A DNA stretch of 64,000 bases from positions 9,235,840-9,299,839 of the forward strand of contig OX123185.2 in the NCBI GenBank assembly GCA_944739405.2, written 5' to 3'. The notes under the pieces are model-generated. The model had not been told where the DNA came from and did not search any database. It saw only the letters and a list, made by a program, of their open reading frames with translations. A program made the position numbers and the translations under genes. Below are positions 1-10,306 of the stretch, piece by piece; the first letter of the stretch is position 1; the number at the start of each line of letters is the position of its first letter. This DNA comes from Euclidia mi. Lineage: Eukaryota > Arthropoda > Insecta > Lepidoptera > Erebidae.

Positions 1-165
1 GTCAATCGAAGTTGTTCATGTTGCTCAAGTATTTCGAGATGGTGTGTGTGCATTTCAGCCAACTGTGCCTTGAGTTCAGTATTTTTGTTTACTATTTTCT
101 GCTTAGCTTTTCTATTTAGCAGGTAGCTGTTTCTGTGGGTGCATACCCAAAATATTCTTCAGCAC
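1..165 (-). other. Short open frame cut by window edge, coiled-coil-like
   Basis: On the minus strand a frame opens after a TGA near 165-170 and stays open to base 1. Its downstream part is rich in K, E, Q and L with heptad-like spacing (ELKAQLAEM, then LEILEQHEQL), which suggests a coiled coil. No ATG precedes it in frame and no family is recognised. It lies downstream of the BEL/Pao gag on the same strand but does not look like BEL protease. It may be chance or part of another repeat. Confidence 0.2.
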
Positions 166-254
166 AATAGCCGAGGTTCTAATCCTCGGGTGTGAAGATT
201 CAACAGGGCCAAACAAAACCTTAACTTGCCCTTCAACATTAGAGGCTACGTCCC

Positions 255-1585
255 CTATGCCTCTCGGCTGCGTGCCGGTGAGCCTCGGCTGCCACCTTCA
301 AAACAACCGCCCGGGCGCGGCGTCGCCTGGTTGGACAAGCGGCCTACCTCTCTGGCATTCATGCAGAGAATGTCCAAATGCTGTCCTCCACAGTGAGGAC
401 AGGGGCGAGAGTTTGGGCAGTCTCGCTGATAGTGGGGCCCAAGCATGAGAAGCAAAGGCGGCGGGAATTCGCGATGCGCCTACGAGAGGCGACATGCAGG
501 TCCAAAAATGCCCTGCAACTGGCCGTTCTGTGCCCCGTGACCTTGCAGTAAGAGCACTCCACTGGGCTCTGCGTGACCGCAAAGCGAGGAGGGCGCCGGT
601 CAACTTTGGCTCGGGTGTGAATGCGAGCCTGCTCCTTGACCTTGGGCGGCTGCGTCTTAGGCGGCGTGTCACCACCGGAGTTGTCCAAGACCCGGCACTC
701 ATCCTCCAGGAACCTCTCCAGGTCAGCAAAGTGGGGCAGATGGGTCGCGCTATGCCCACCAAAGCGCTGTTCAAAACGCGACCTCAGGTCGGCAGGCAGC
801 TTCTTTAACACAATGTGCACCAATAGATAGGACCATTGGTCCACGGGTAGGTCAAGGCACTTAAGTGCATTGATTGATAGCAAAAGCGGGTTCAACAGTT
901 GGGTGAGCAACCCAGAGACCCGGGTGAGCGTCGGCAAACCCAAAATCTGCTCGATGTGCGTGTCGGCGAGGCCACGCTTATTATGGTGCCTACGGGTAAT
1001 TAGGTCCCGAGCCGTCTGGTACACCTCGTCAGACACGGGCAGATGCTGGATGAGGCCCTTGGCCTCCCCATCCAGAACCGACATCAAATAGGCCAATTTT
1101 TGTGCCGGCCGAAGGTCAGCCCTATCATTGACCAGGCTGTCAAACAAATTAACGAAGCCCAGGTAGCTTCCTAGGCAGCCATCAAAATGGGGGAGGTCTA
1201 AGGTAGGAAGCCTACTCACCAGCCCCGGTGCTGACCTAGGAAGGTCCTGCTTCAAGCTAGGTTGCCCTTCCCTATCGGCAACCAATTGTCTCGCACTATT
1301 GGAGACAGCATCATACAGGTCTAAGACCTGGGCATAGTCTTCGCTGACCTTATTTTGCTGGTCAGCGGTGAAGTCATTAACTGACACTTCGAGACAGCAA
1401 GTGCTGAAAGTGCGGAATTGCTGTTCCACACTTGCCAGGCGATCATCGATCCGCTCGTACCTTTGTAGTAAGGCCTGCTGGCGATCAGGCCGGTTCACTA
1501 AGGCACTGGCCCAGGCAAACCAGCGCAAATCTGATGCAATAGCACCAGCAGCCGCACGCAAGTCCTTGATAGCTGACATAATCAA
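255..1585 (-). pseudogene. gag: BEL/Pao-type gag, frameshifted and truncated
   Basis: A 408-codon minus-strand frame starts with ATG at 1585. It encodes a helical N-terminal region, then a block typical of BEL/Pao gag (DUF1759-like; LPTLDLPHFDG, about residues 125-135), then zinc-knuckle sequence (CSYCKVTGHRTASC and RRLCFSCLG). Just after CFSCLG, near 432-440, the frame is lost. The continuation lies in another frame (255-455), where a second cysteine/histidine cluster (CPNSRPCPHCGGQHLDILC) is readable, so a one-base change in a C run explains the break. No protease, RT or integrase follows before the window edge. As in related elements the protein would have packaged retrotransposon RNA. This copy is more GC-rich than its surroundings and is not related to the complete BEL element at 43.5-51.8 kb at more than family level. 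Confidence 0.8.
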
Positions 1586-3282
1586 ATTTCAAAAGAGCCC
1601 GGATAAGCGTTAAATAATATTAACAATCAAAACTTAATTTTTCTCAATTCTTTGAAACCAACAAAGTATTAGCCTGTTTACTGCAAGTGCTGGCAAGTGA
1701 CAGGTATCTACTGTCCAACAAATTAATAGTTTCAATATATTGACTCAAAGACAAAGCTTATTAAAGTTATAACATACAACAATTAAAGTTGAAACTTAAA
1801 TTAGGTAATTAATTAATTACTGCAACAAACAGACCAAATGTGTTATATATTACAACTGTAGGCACCAGATTGTGTTACCTAACAATATTATCTATATATT
1901 ATAACAAAGCAAAGGTTTATCAAAGTTTGGTTGTTATAATGTTTCAACTTAATATAATTATGCAATTAACTAAATTTACTAAATTTATTGATACATACAA
2001 CTGTTATGTATCCAAACAAACTGACTTATTAATGCTAACAACAACAGGTTATTGCTAGATTTCAACAATACAAGTCAAACAATTACTGATTGAGGTTATG
2101 TATGACAATGTGTTTCAAATTATCTAGGTCAACTTATACAATTAAATATTATGTATTTTAGAAAATACTGACCTGAGAACACTATAACACTGTTTACAAA
2201 TGAGATATATAGCTCATACAACACCAATCTGAGTTCAGATACAATCAACGGCTAAGTTTCAACTACAGCTCTGCACCAAAAATTATGTCTAGAGTTTGGC
2301 TAGAAAGAACTGGGATTATTTGCAGAGATTGGTGAAAGCGTGATTATATTCATCAGTCCCTTTCAGCCACAACAAATCTCAGACATAACTGTACTGTGTT
2401 GCACAGTGAATGAATACAAAACGTAATATTAATATGAGATATCTTACCAAATCTTACGTATGCTCCTGATGATGTTCTTGAGTGGCCCTATAAGATTAAC
2501 TCATAATTTTGGCCAAAATAACAAGAGAATCGAATAAATACCACAGAATCCAATTCGGCGAAGTCCTACTCCAGACCACGATGCACGTTTGCGGTTCACA
2601 AAACTTTTCACAAATGTTCAATATGTCACGAATTTATCACAAACTTTGCCGGAAGTCAAAAGCGGCAGTTTTACGAAGGTTTACTCAATTTAGTTCAATT
2701 ATACAATTCACACGAAATGCAAAAGGTGTGCTTACAATCAAGTATTTTCCGGAAAAAAAAGTTGACAGTTCAGTGTGACCATAGTCAGAAATTTTTAATA
2801 GACTAAACTAAACGTTAATAAATCGATATAATCGACGTGACCTATTGTAAATAATAATTCTATTTCAAACAGCTTGGATTATAAGAGATACTCGTATTGC
2901 AAATCAAAATAAATTTTTTTGATTCGTTGTTTACGTAAGGTGAATGCGAATAAGTAATTAATGGCTGGTTATTTAATTACTGTTCAAGAAATTGCGTAAT
3001 GTATTTAAACTGTTATAAATTATATCAATAATATTATAGAACAAAAGTCATCTGATCCTTAATTACGCAGTGTTTAAAGATTAACATTAAGATATATTTA
3101 AATAAAAAAACTTAAAACTATAGATAAATTCAACGTATTAATGATCACGTTCGTCGCACAAGATTTGTCCTAGGTGGTTATCGAACCATCAGGCTTAGCA
3201 GCCAGAAGCATAGACTAGTAGATCTTCAGGCCAGTTGTAATTGTATTGCATGATTCCAAACATAGTATATCTTTATGTTCAA
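1586..3282. other. AT-rich stretch, nothing recognised
   Basis: Very AT-rich sequence with no long reading frame that resembles a protein. It lies upstream of the minus-strand BEL/Pao gag, where a leader and 5' LTR would be expected, but with only one copy in the window an LTR cannot be defined. Confidence 0.4.
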
Positions 3283-3285
3283 TAA

Positions 3286-3866
3286 AGGCCCATTTAGACG
3301 GAAAGAGTTTCTCGACTCGAAGATGCGAGTATCGAAGGAATATAAAAAAAATCTTCGTCTTAACATACACACTTCTCGCTCCTTCACTTTAGGAATATTG
3401 ATTGTGTCCGTGTAAACAGAAGTTCAAAGCAATAATCGTATTCGAGATTTTGTGCCAGTTGCTATTATGAGTGCAGTGATTTTTGTATCATTTTTGAGAA
3501 CAAATACTCTCTAGTAAGCACTAAACTCGAATGACGAATCTTGCACTGAAAACGGTTCAAACCGATTTGTACGATACTCGTATGAACTTGAAAAAATGTC
3601 ATACGAGATCGTGTTTATACTAGTCGAGCTTCTCGTAAGCCAGAATCTTCTCACTATAATTTCGCTGTGTAAACAGACGCAGGTAATTATCGCCTAGCGA
3701 TAAGGCATATGCAAATCTCGTATGATATAATCGTAGGCGAGAATTTAGTTCTTGCCTGAATGTAAACATTTAGATACGATAATGTTATGGCGATTATTGC
3801 TTGCGATAGTAGTATACGATTTCTCGTACGAAACGTGCGAGAAACTCTCTCCGTCTAAATGGCGCT
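3286..3866. mobile_element. PIF/Harbinger-like MITE, 581 bp
   Basis: The ends are inverted repeats of about 29 bp with few mismatches (left AGGCCCATTTAGACGG, right arm read inward AGCGCCATTTAGACGG, both running on to GTTTCTCG). They are flanked by a TAA direct repeat at 3283-3285 and 3867-3869. A 3-bp TWA duplication with G/C-rich ends fits PIF/Harbinger MITEs. The interior is full of CGTACGA/TCGTATG-type short words and has no transposase. Confidence 0.7.
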
Positions 3867-3941
3867 TAATGGATTGGTTCTAGTTAGCATATTATTTAGT
3901 CAGTTCAGTGAACGCTAAATCTACTATTTATTTTGCATCCG

Positions 3942-4197
3942 CCCTTTATACTGTCACACTGCTGGGCACCGGCCTCATCTCATTACGAGAAGGGTAAGGC
4001 CATAGTCCACCACGCTGGCCAAGTGCGGGTTGGCAGACTTCACATGTCTTTCGAGAACATTATGGAGAACTCTCAGACATGCAGGTTTCCTCACGATGTT
4101 TCCTTTACTTTAACTCCGAAAAGTCATTGCCCTGGATTCGAACCTGAGACCCTCTGCAAAGCAGGCTGTCGGTCTCTCCACTCAGCTATCGCTTCTT
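3942..4197 (-). repeat. tRNA-derived SINE, family 1
   Basis: Read on the minus strand it has a tRNA-like head (GCGATAGCTGAGTGGAGAG, then a box-B-like GGTTCGAATCC variant), a body containing TCCATAATGTTCTCGAAAG and a tail toward CAGTGTGACAGTATAAA. The same body recurs at 40,075-40,397, 41,740-41,930 and 53,877-54,190. Confidence 0.75.
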
Positions 4198-4330
4198 AAA
4201 TCTACTAATAGTACTATGTAATAGTCTAAGTGCTTATAAGACTTAACGACCTAAAGTAAAATATAAAATGTAGTGATATAACAGTAATGATAAAATCACT
4301 AAGACGAGCATAATTTCAATAGAGAAATTA

Positions 4331-4567
4331 ATCCTGACTGCACGGTTGGCGTAGTGTTTTAAGCGGCCGCCTCACCGTTTGACACTGCGCCGAGTGTTGT
4401 GGGTTCGATTCCCATACGAGACAACACCTTGTGTAGTTTACAAATTGTTGTTTCGAGTCTGGGTGTTCATTGTGTCCGTTAGTTGTATGTTTGTAAAGTC
4501 CCCTGCGACACAGGATTTAGTCCTAATGAGGGTCCTAATGTCTTTTATAAAAAATATTAATAAATAA
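4331..4567 (+). repeat. tRNA-derived SINE, family 2
   Basis: It starts with a tRNA-like head (GCACGGTTGGCGTAGTG) and a good box B (GGGTTCGATTCCC) about 70 bp in. The body (TCTGGGTGTTCATTGTGTCCG) recurs in reverse at 33,175-33,310. The end is an AT tail of AATAAT type. Confidence 0.65.
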
Positions 4568-5325
4568 TATAAAATATAATCCGAAAGACTTCTTTATTTC
4601 CTACTACTTTTTAATAGCAAAGTAACTTCGAATTTACGAAACCAGGCGAGAACGTAAAAGTATTCCGTACGACATATCACTCAATATAATAAATCATTCT
4701 AACAGCACCCCGAAAATATAAATACATTTCATTCGCATCTTTTAGCAAGTTTTTTACTAAATACTTCACCCAAAAACCGCATTAAAATGTTCGTACTATG
4801 TTTCAACTATTTTCTGCTCGAAGAGTTCTACGCCAACTTTTGTTTTTCGCGGTACACATCACTTTGGCGTACAAAGTATATCATAATGCCCAAAAAACAT
4901 TGGAACACTCTCCCGTATCCAAATCCGTTGAGTGGTTTCAGAGATTTTCTGGCCAGCCTTTTACTTCTTTGATATGTTAATGCTTATTGCTATTTTTTGT
5001 ATATACATCACCATCATGTACCTTGTTAACTTTTGACAGGCGGGTAAATGATTTAGGATTTAGGTTATGTTTTTGAATATGCATATGATTTATGAATGTT
5101 TTATATTTTTATTAGTTTATACTATGCTCTTTCGACAAGAAAACTGCAGGTAACACGCACTTTTGTTTATTTAGATGGATTAAAATAGTTTTTATTATTT
5201 TAATTTTTATTGTAATCCAAGCTAATTTATCTGTTAATAATTTATTTATCTATCTAATTAGACAAATAAATAAATTAATAAACTTAACAAATTAAAAGGA
5301 CACTATACATAGTTAACAAGGAATT
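4568..5325. other. AT-rich stretch, nothing recognised
   Basis: AT-rich DNA with two overlapping frames near 4787-4980 that do not resemble a known family. I see no feature I can support. Confidence 0.3.
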
Positions 5326-5754
5326 GATTTTGACGTACTCCTTGGTATCCTATACACACTTAATGTCTCAGCTTCTGTAATTGGTTGGTTTAAATCTTAT
5401 CTTCAGAGACGCTCACAGTCTGTGCGCTCCGAAGAGTTATACTCTGAGTGGTGTGATCTGGCTGCGGGTGTTCCTCAAGGTGGCGTGTTATCTCCTTTAC
5501 TCTTCTCCGTTTTTATAAACGCTATCACTAAAGTTATATCTTCACATTATCATCTTTACGCAGACGATCTGCAGCTATATCGACATTTTAAAGTTCAGGA
5601 TGTTTTTGAAGCTATCGATGCTATCAATAATGATCTAGAACGTATTCGTATGTGGGCTGAGTCATTTGGACTCCTTGTTAACCCTACAAAGTCTCAAGCT
5701 CTTATTATTGGTGGCCGATATATCGGCTGTGCTACGGAAAAACAAAGCAACTAA
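5326..5754 (+). pseudogene. Non-LTR retrotransposon reverse transcriptase fragment
   Basis: One frame is open from about 5326, continuous with the longer-looking frame that begins at 5422 with a non-ATG codon. It shows, in order, GWFKSYLQRRSQSV, the RT motif GVPQGGVLSPLLFSVF, the catalytic-type box HLYADDLQLY, and downstream thumb-like sequence ending in NPTKSQALIIG. These are RT motifs of Jockey/CR1-group LINEs. Everything 5' of the palm and the C-terminus are missing. The frame stops where a MITE with AAAACAAAGCAACT ends begins, so the LINE was probably cut by that insertion or by truncation. Confidence 0.75.
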
Positions 5755-6184
5755 CATATTTTTCAAAATCAGTTTTTTTTACATATTTGGAACATTTTGC
5801 CTATAACGGACACTGCTACATTCACAGAATCATCGAAAAGGCTTAATTTTTCGAGATAAACTTTGTAAAATAAAGTAACTGCAAGTACTTGTCCAACATA
5901 TCTACGGTAAAACAACGTAAACCACAATGTCTAAGCAAAAACAAAGTACGTCGTAATGCACGTCGATTACATTGTTTTTACGTTGTGAAATGATTTAATT
6001 GGCTTTTCATTTGATATAAATTTCTTTTTAAGCCCCTTTATCTAGCTATAAGAAAATCAAACAACTTTACTTTGTTTTTGGATTGTTAAAAATGGTCAAA
6101 ATGGCAAATTTGTTAACTTAAAAATAAAGCAAGTAAAATGACAAATGTAAAACAAAGCAACTGAATCACAGTTGCTTTGTTTCT
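5738..6184. mobile_element. Probable MITE with AACAAAGCAACT ends
   Basis: The left end reads AAAAACAAAGCAACT (5738-5752) and the right end is its inverse, AGTTGCTTTGTTT (6170-6182). An inner copy at 6150-6163 makes a perfect 14-bp stem with 6169-6182. Related words (AATAAAGTAACT, ACTTTACTTTGTTTTT) recur inside. No coding capacity. No target duplication is clear. Confidence 0.45.
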
Positions 6185-6818
6185 TTATTGTAAATCAATT
6201 CAAGCTATTACTCTATCCCATTTACTTGGTTTTTCATATAGCATATATTATTATGTTGTTCATTTGTAAATTTCAAATGTCTAAATTATTTAACATTACT
6301 CGGTTTTATGTCCTTTCAAATGTAAGTTTTCCCACAATTAAACTTGTCAGTTACAACACTTACAACTTCGTGTCATAAGTTTGCCGAGGCTTGTGATTCT
6401 TGTGTGTTTTGTTTAGAAAATGTTTAAAATGCAAAATAGCCACAGTTTTCGTTCGAGAACTATGGTACAGTTAGCACAAATGTAAGTGCAAATGTCCAAT
6501 TATTTGTATTGTGTGTTTACATATCGTAAATACCTATTTACGAAATATATCTTAGGCATACATGAAGTAGTACCTATTATTCTGTTGTGATTTGGTTGTC
6601 TATAAGAAATACTAATCAATTTGTTAATAAACTGTCCGTGTAGTAACGGATAAAGAATACAAGTGTCACTACCCAATTTTATTCCGTGTGTGCCGTAAAA
6701 GGCGACTAAGAAAATTGCAAAAAGCGAATAATATCTTTGAGAAGATATGGAAAACTTGAAACCAAACACTAAACCAACTCGTCTGACTAGCGCGGTATAG
6801 TAGGCCAAATACCACCCA
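6185..6818. other. AT-rich stretch, nothing recognised
   Basis: No reading frame or repeat that I can place. Confidence 0.3.
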
Positions 6819-8236
6819 ATGAGTGCACCAACGAATAAAAGGACCCCAGTTCCCGGTAGTCCCGCTGTCCGCAACTACGGTAGCGGTCGCGGTAACAGCG
6901 GGGCAGGGGGTGCTAAGAATCTCCGGGCTACGGCACTACACATAAAACTGACCCTGGCTACATACAATGGACGCTCTCTACGACTGGACCAACACATCAC
7001 CGAACTCGAAGTAGAACTAGGTCGTATAAACTGGCATATATTTGGGGTTGTCTGAAGTCCGAAGATAGGGAGAGAACACGATAACCCTTGATTCAGGCAA
7101 TCTGTTCTACTTTCGAGAAGGTGCCCTAAGCCCTAAGCCCTCTCAGGGCGGTGTCGGTTTCCTCGTTAACAAATCTCTCACTGACAGCGTTGTCGAAATC
7201 AGCAGTGTGTCGACACGGGTAGCGTACCTCATATTAAGGGTCACAAACAGGACGATACTCTCTGAGGTGGTACAGGTATATGCGCCGACCTCGACATACT
7301 GCGATGACATAGTCGAAGCCATGTATGAAGATATTACTAAGGCTCTACATCATACCACCAAGACACACTACAGCGTTGTTATGGGGGATTTTAATGCCAA
7401 AGTGGGAGTACAAGAACGCGGCGAAACGAAAATCGGACCCTATGGCGTGGGGCGCCGAAATTACAGGGGGCAAATGCCGTTCAACTTTCTGGAGTCACAG
7501 GGGCTCTTCTTAATGAACTCCTTCTTCAAGAAGAAGCCTCATAGAAAGTGGACATGGCGAAGCCCCGATACTGTGACAAGAAACGAGATAAACTTCATCA
7601 TGTCTGATCGGAAGTTTATATTAATTTGATGCGATTGAACAGAATCGAGGCACCAAAGTCTTAACTCACCAGCTTGGTAGAATTCATCTGTCGAAACTTA
7701 ATACTGCGGATGGCAAAACCGTAACCTCCAAGTTCGAGTTTCTCGCTGAAATTGAGGGTTTCTACAAGTACTTGTACGCATCACGCATGTCTAAACCCAC
7801 GAGACCCAGCGATGATGACCACAGAGCCCAACTCACGCGCCATAACACGGAGGACATCCCTGATGTCAACCAGGGTGAGGTAAGAGTGGCTCTCGAGCAG
7901 CTTAAGAACAACAAGTCTCCAGGGGATGACGGAATCACCACAGAGCTCTTAAAAGCAGGTGGGACAACAGTTCTGAAAGAGCTGGCGAGCCTGTTTAATT
8001 CCGTTATCTACCAAGGCCTAACACCTCAGGCGTGGAGTGGAAGTGCGGTGGTTCTGTTTTTCAAAAAAGGTGACAAAAACCCTGCTGAAAAACTATAGAC
8101 CCATCTCACTCCTGAGCCGTCAAACAAACCGCCTCGCCAGAAAACTCGACGATTTCCAGCCACCGGAACAAGCCGGGTTTCGAAAAGACTACAGCACCGT
8201 ATACCACATCCATACTGTTCAGCAGATTGTACAGAA
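6819..8236 (+). pseudogene. RTE-clade LINE remnant: endonuclease plus start of RT
   Basis: The first piece (6819-7055) contains LTLATYNGRSL, the N-terminal strand of an AP-endonuclease. The frame then shifts near 7048 and the domain continues through VGFLVNKSL, EVVQVYAPTS and the catalytic-type GDFNAKVG (about 7387-7410), up to NEINFIM at 7600. After a deletion near 7630 the RT N-terminus follows (LKNNKSPGDDGITTELLKAGG, 7772-8098). After a further frame change come YRPISLLS and the remnant EQAGFRK. The rest of RT is absent. The left part is interrupted by at least three frame changes. The order and motifs fit RTE (BovB-like) LINEs. The element ends where a palindromic MITE begins at about 8231. 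Confidence 0.8.
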
Positions 8237-8353
8237 GACAGTAGTATATTATTGGGCATTCTGGCCCACCTGTCGCTCGGCGATCACGGCTCGCCTCGCT
8301 CCAAACGGTGGGCCAAAATGCCCAATAATAAAACGGTGGGCCAGAATCCCCTA
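8231..8353. mobile_element. Small palindromic MITE (TATTATTGGGC ends), complex copy
   Basis: It starts AGTATATTATTGGGCATT and continues CTGGCCCACC, which is mirrored by GGTGGGCC about 55 bp on. A second right terminus (GGTGGGCCAGAATCCCC) follows at about 8335, so this copy carries a duplicated end. A cleaner copy lies at 29,336-29,425 in reverse. The core between the arms is GC-rich (TCGCTCGGCGATCACGGC). No coding capacity. Confidence 0.6.
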
Positions 8354-8785
8354 TGATACACAATCAATATCATGTTAAATACTCGATAGCAATACAGTTT
8401 TAATTTATAAACGTCTCATTTGTCATTGATTTCATTGTTGGTATTGCGTTCTGTTTATAACGCTTAGTTGAATGCAATGTGCATACAACAACTACGATCG
8501 CTAGTTTACCCCGCGATCGCGTCACAATCAGAGCTCGTTCAGAGTGCATGCCTAATGTGAACGCGAATGTCTCGAGCCAACTCAACGCTATGCGATCGTA
8601 CATCGGGCACGCACACGCTCCTGCGTCCACGCCACGTCAATTTAGTCAGAACGAACCCATAGGTGCTTACATCGAATGTGCTCGCTCAAATAGGAAACGA
8701 ACAGTGCACAGCTGCGTTAAGCGTTCAGTCGATTAGGAACGAAATAAAACATCACAACGAACGTACAAAGCTTTTATTATTTAAT
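8354..8785. other. Unassigned sequence 3' of the MITE
   Basis: An 85-codon plus frame (8479-8736) is somewhat GC-richer than its surroundings but matches nothing I recognise. AATAAA-like words on both strands near 8745-8790 are consistent with the 3' end of the minus-strand gene that follows. Confidence 0.25.
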
Positions 8786-10081
8786 TTATTTACATGAAGT
8801 AAATTTTGGTCGCTCATCAAAGAGCTTGTCTATAGCATGTACTAAGGCCTGCAGTTTTCGCCATTCACTAGAATCTTGATTTGTTTGAAATTTTATTCGC
8901 ACCAGAGCCTTCTTCCAGAGTTCCATGGATTCGGTTTCACGAGCGTCCTCGGTGTGATAGACTTTTAAGTCTATGTAGTAATCTCCCGTTGTGTTTGATG
9001 TTCGCCGTTCACAGCCATTTGCCACTCGATTCATGAAGAACGAAGACAACACAGGCGATGAAACATCTTCTAAGCATTCGTCGCTACGATCTTTCCTGAG
9101 ACTGAATACGTCGATAGACGTAGGCTTTTTCCTGGAACAAGCAAACAATTTTATTTACATGATAATTAATCTTATCTATGCAATGACGATATCTATCGAG
9201 ATCTTACAATGGGATCTAATGGGTAATCTATAAGTGTAAAATATAAAAACAAAATCACTTGCCATATTTATCTGTTCGTTCCATTAGATCTTTTAAACTA
9301 TGCAATGGATTTTGATATGGTTTTCACTAATAAAAAGAGCGATTAATACAGAAGGACATTTTTGTATTATAATTTGTAAACGTGTGCGAAACCGAAGCGT
9401 TCGATAGCGAGTTAATAATTAATTACCTTATACTGGTAAGCGATTTCTTCGCTGAAGTATTTTTGCTCTTGCTCGCATTAGATGCGCGCTTACGAGATGG
9501 TTCAGCACTGCTTTCAATGCTATGAGTTGAGCCGTTGTATTGTTGATCACACTCAGAGTCGGACCTGAAACATCAAATATATATTTTTACTTTAGTTTAT
9601 ACTTACCCAATCTTTAGTTCCAAATGTCGATCGAACCTACAAATGTTATGACAGTGGTTCATAAGAACGAACGACATAAAATAGATACACAGATATTGTT
9701 GTAGCGGTGGTAGCCTAGTGGTCATGGCATTGGGTTTGCACGTGTAATTAACTTTACCAGTTATCTTAAAAACGAACTGAGCTGTTAAAACCTGTTAACA
9801 ACTATCGAACATATTCATAGGTTTTACATGCCACCAAGGCGTGAGATGTCACACAGACCGTCACTGAGAGTTCCTTTACAGAAATACTTATCTCATATTC
9901 TGAGACGTGCAAGTAACAAGCCCCAGACTTCATACACAACACTCTCACTTACACTCCATGTAGGTACACTTGTAATAACTTAATCTATTGTGATGTCAAT
10001 ACATTAAATTATCTCAAGTGTAAAAGCACTACATACCTAGTATAAAGTATGAAACAATTACTTTATATAAAATCACTTACA
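8786..10081 (-). CDS. Spliced small gene of unknown function (inferred 3 exons)
   Basis: Exon order on the minus strand: a 5' exon ending at 10081, an exon 9564-9427, and a last exon 9131 to the TAA at 8786. The introns have GT-AG ends. Intron 9426-9132 begins GTAATT and ends TTGTTCCAG. Intron 10080-9565 begins GTAAGT and ends TTTCAG. The reading phase matches across both junctions. Joining 10081 to 9564 creates an ATG whose AT and G lie on different exons, with a TAA in frame upstream, so this is my preferred start. The product is about 160 residues: a Ser/Lys-rich N-terminal half (SRKRASNASKSKN) and a C-terminal half with an aromatic, acidic and basic region (ELWKKALVRIKF). No domain is recognised. 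An AATAAA follows the stop. It could be a host gene or a gene remnant. Confidence 0.5.
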
Positions 10082-10138
10082 TTTTGGATCCCTTCCGAAG
10101 GTTGAGTCTTTTGATTCCTTGTTAGGTGCACACTAATA

Positions 10139-10306
10139 GGTTAGGAAATGAAAGGGTTTTTTAGTCTCCCTGCCGGTCAAGCAAGCTTGGCTCCAGCGAG
10201 TCTAGATTATTTGTGGACTAAGAGGTTAGGAGGTGAAAGGGTTTTTTAGTCTCCCTGCCGGTCAAGCAAGCTTGGCCCCAGCGAGTCTAGATTATTTGAG
10301 GACAAT
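10139..10306. repeat. 85-bp tandem duplication
   Basis: Two copies (10139-10223 and 10224-10306) share AAGGGTTTTTTAGTCTCCC and GGTCAAGCAAGCTTGG, and differ at only a few positions. The unit is GC-richer than its flanks and looks like part of a dispersed repeat. Confidence 0.7.
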
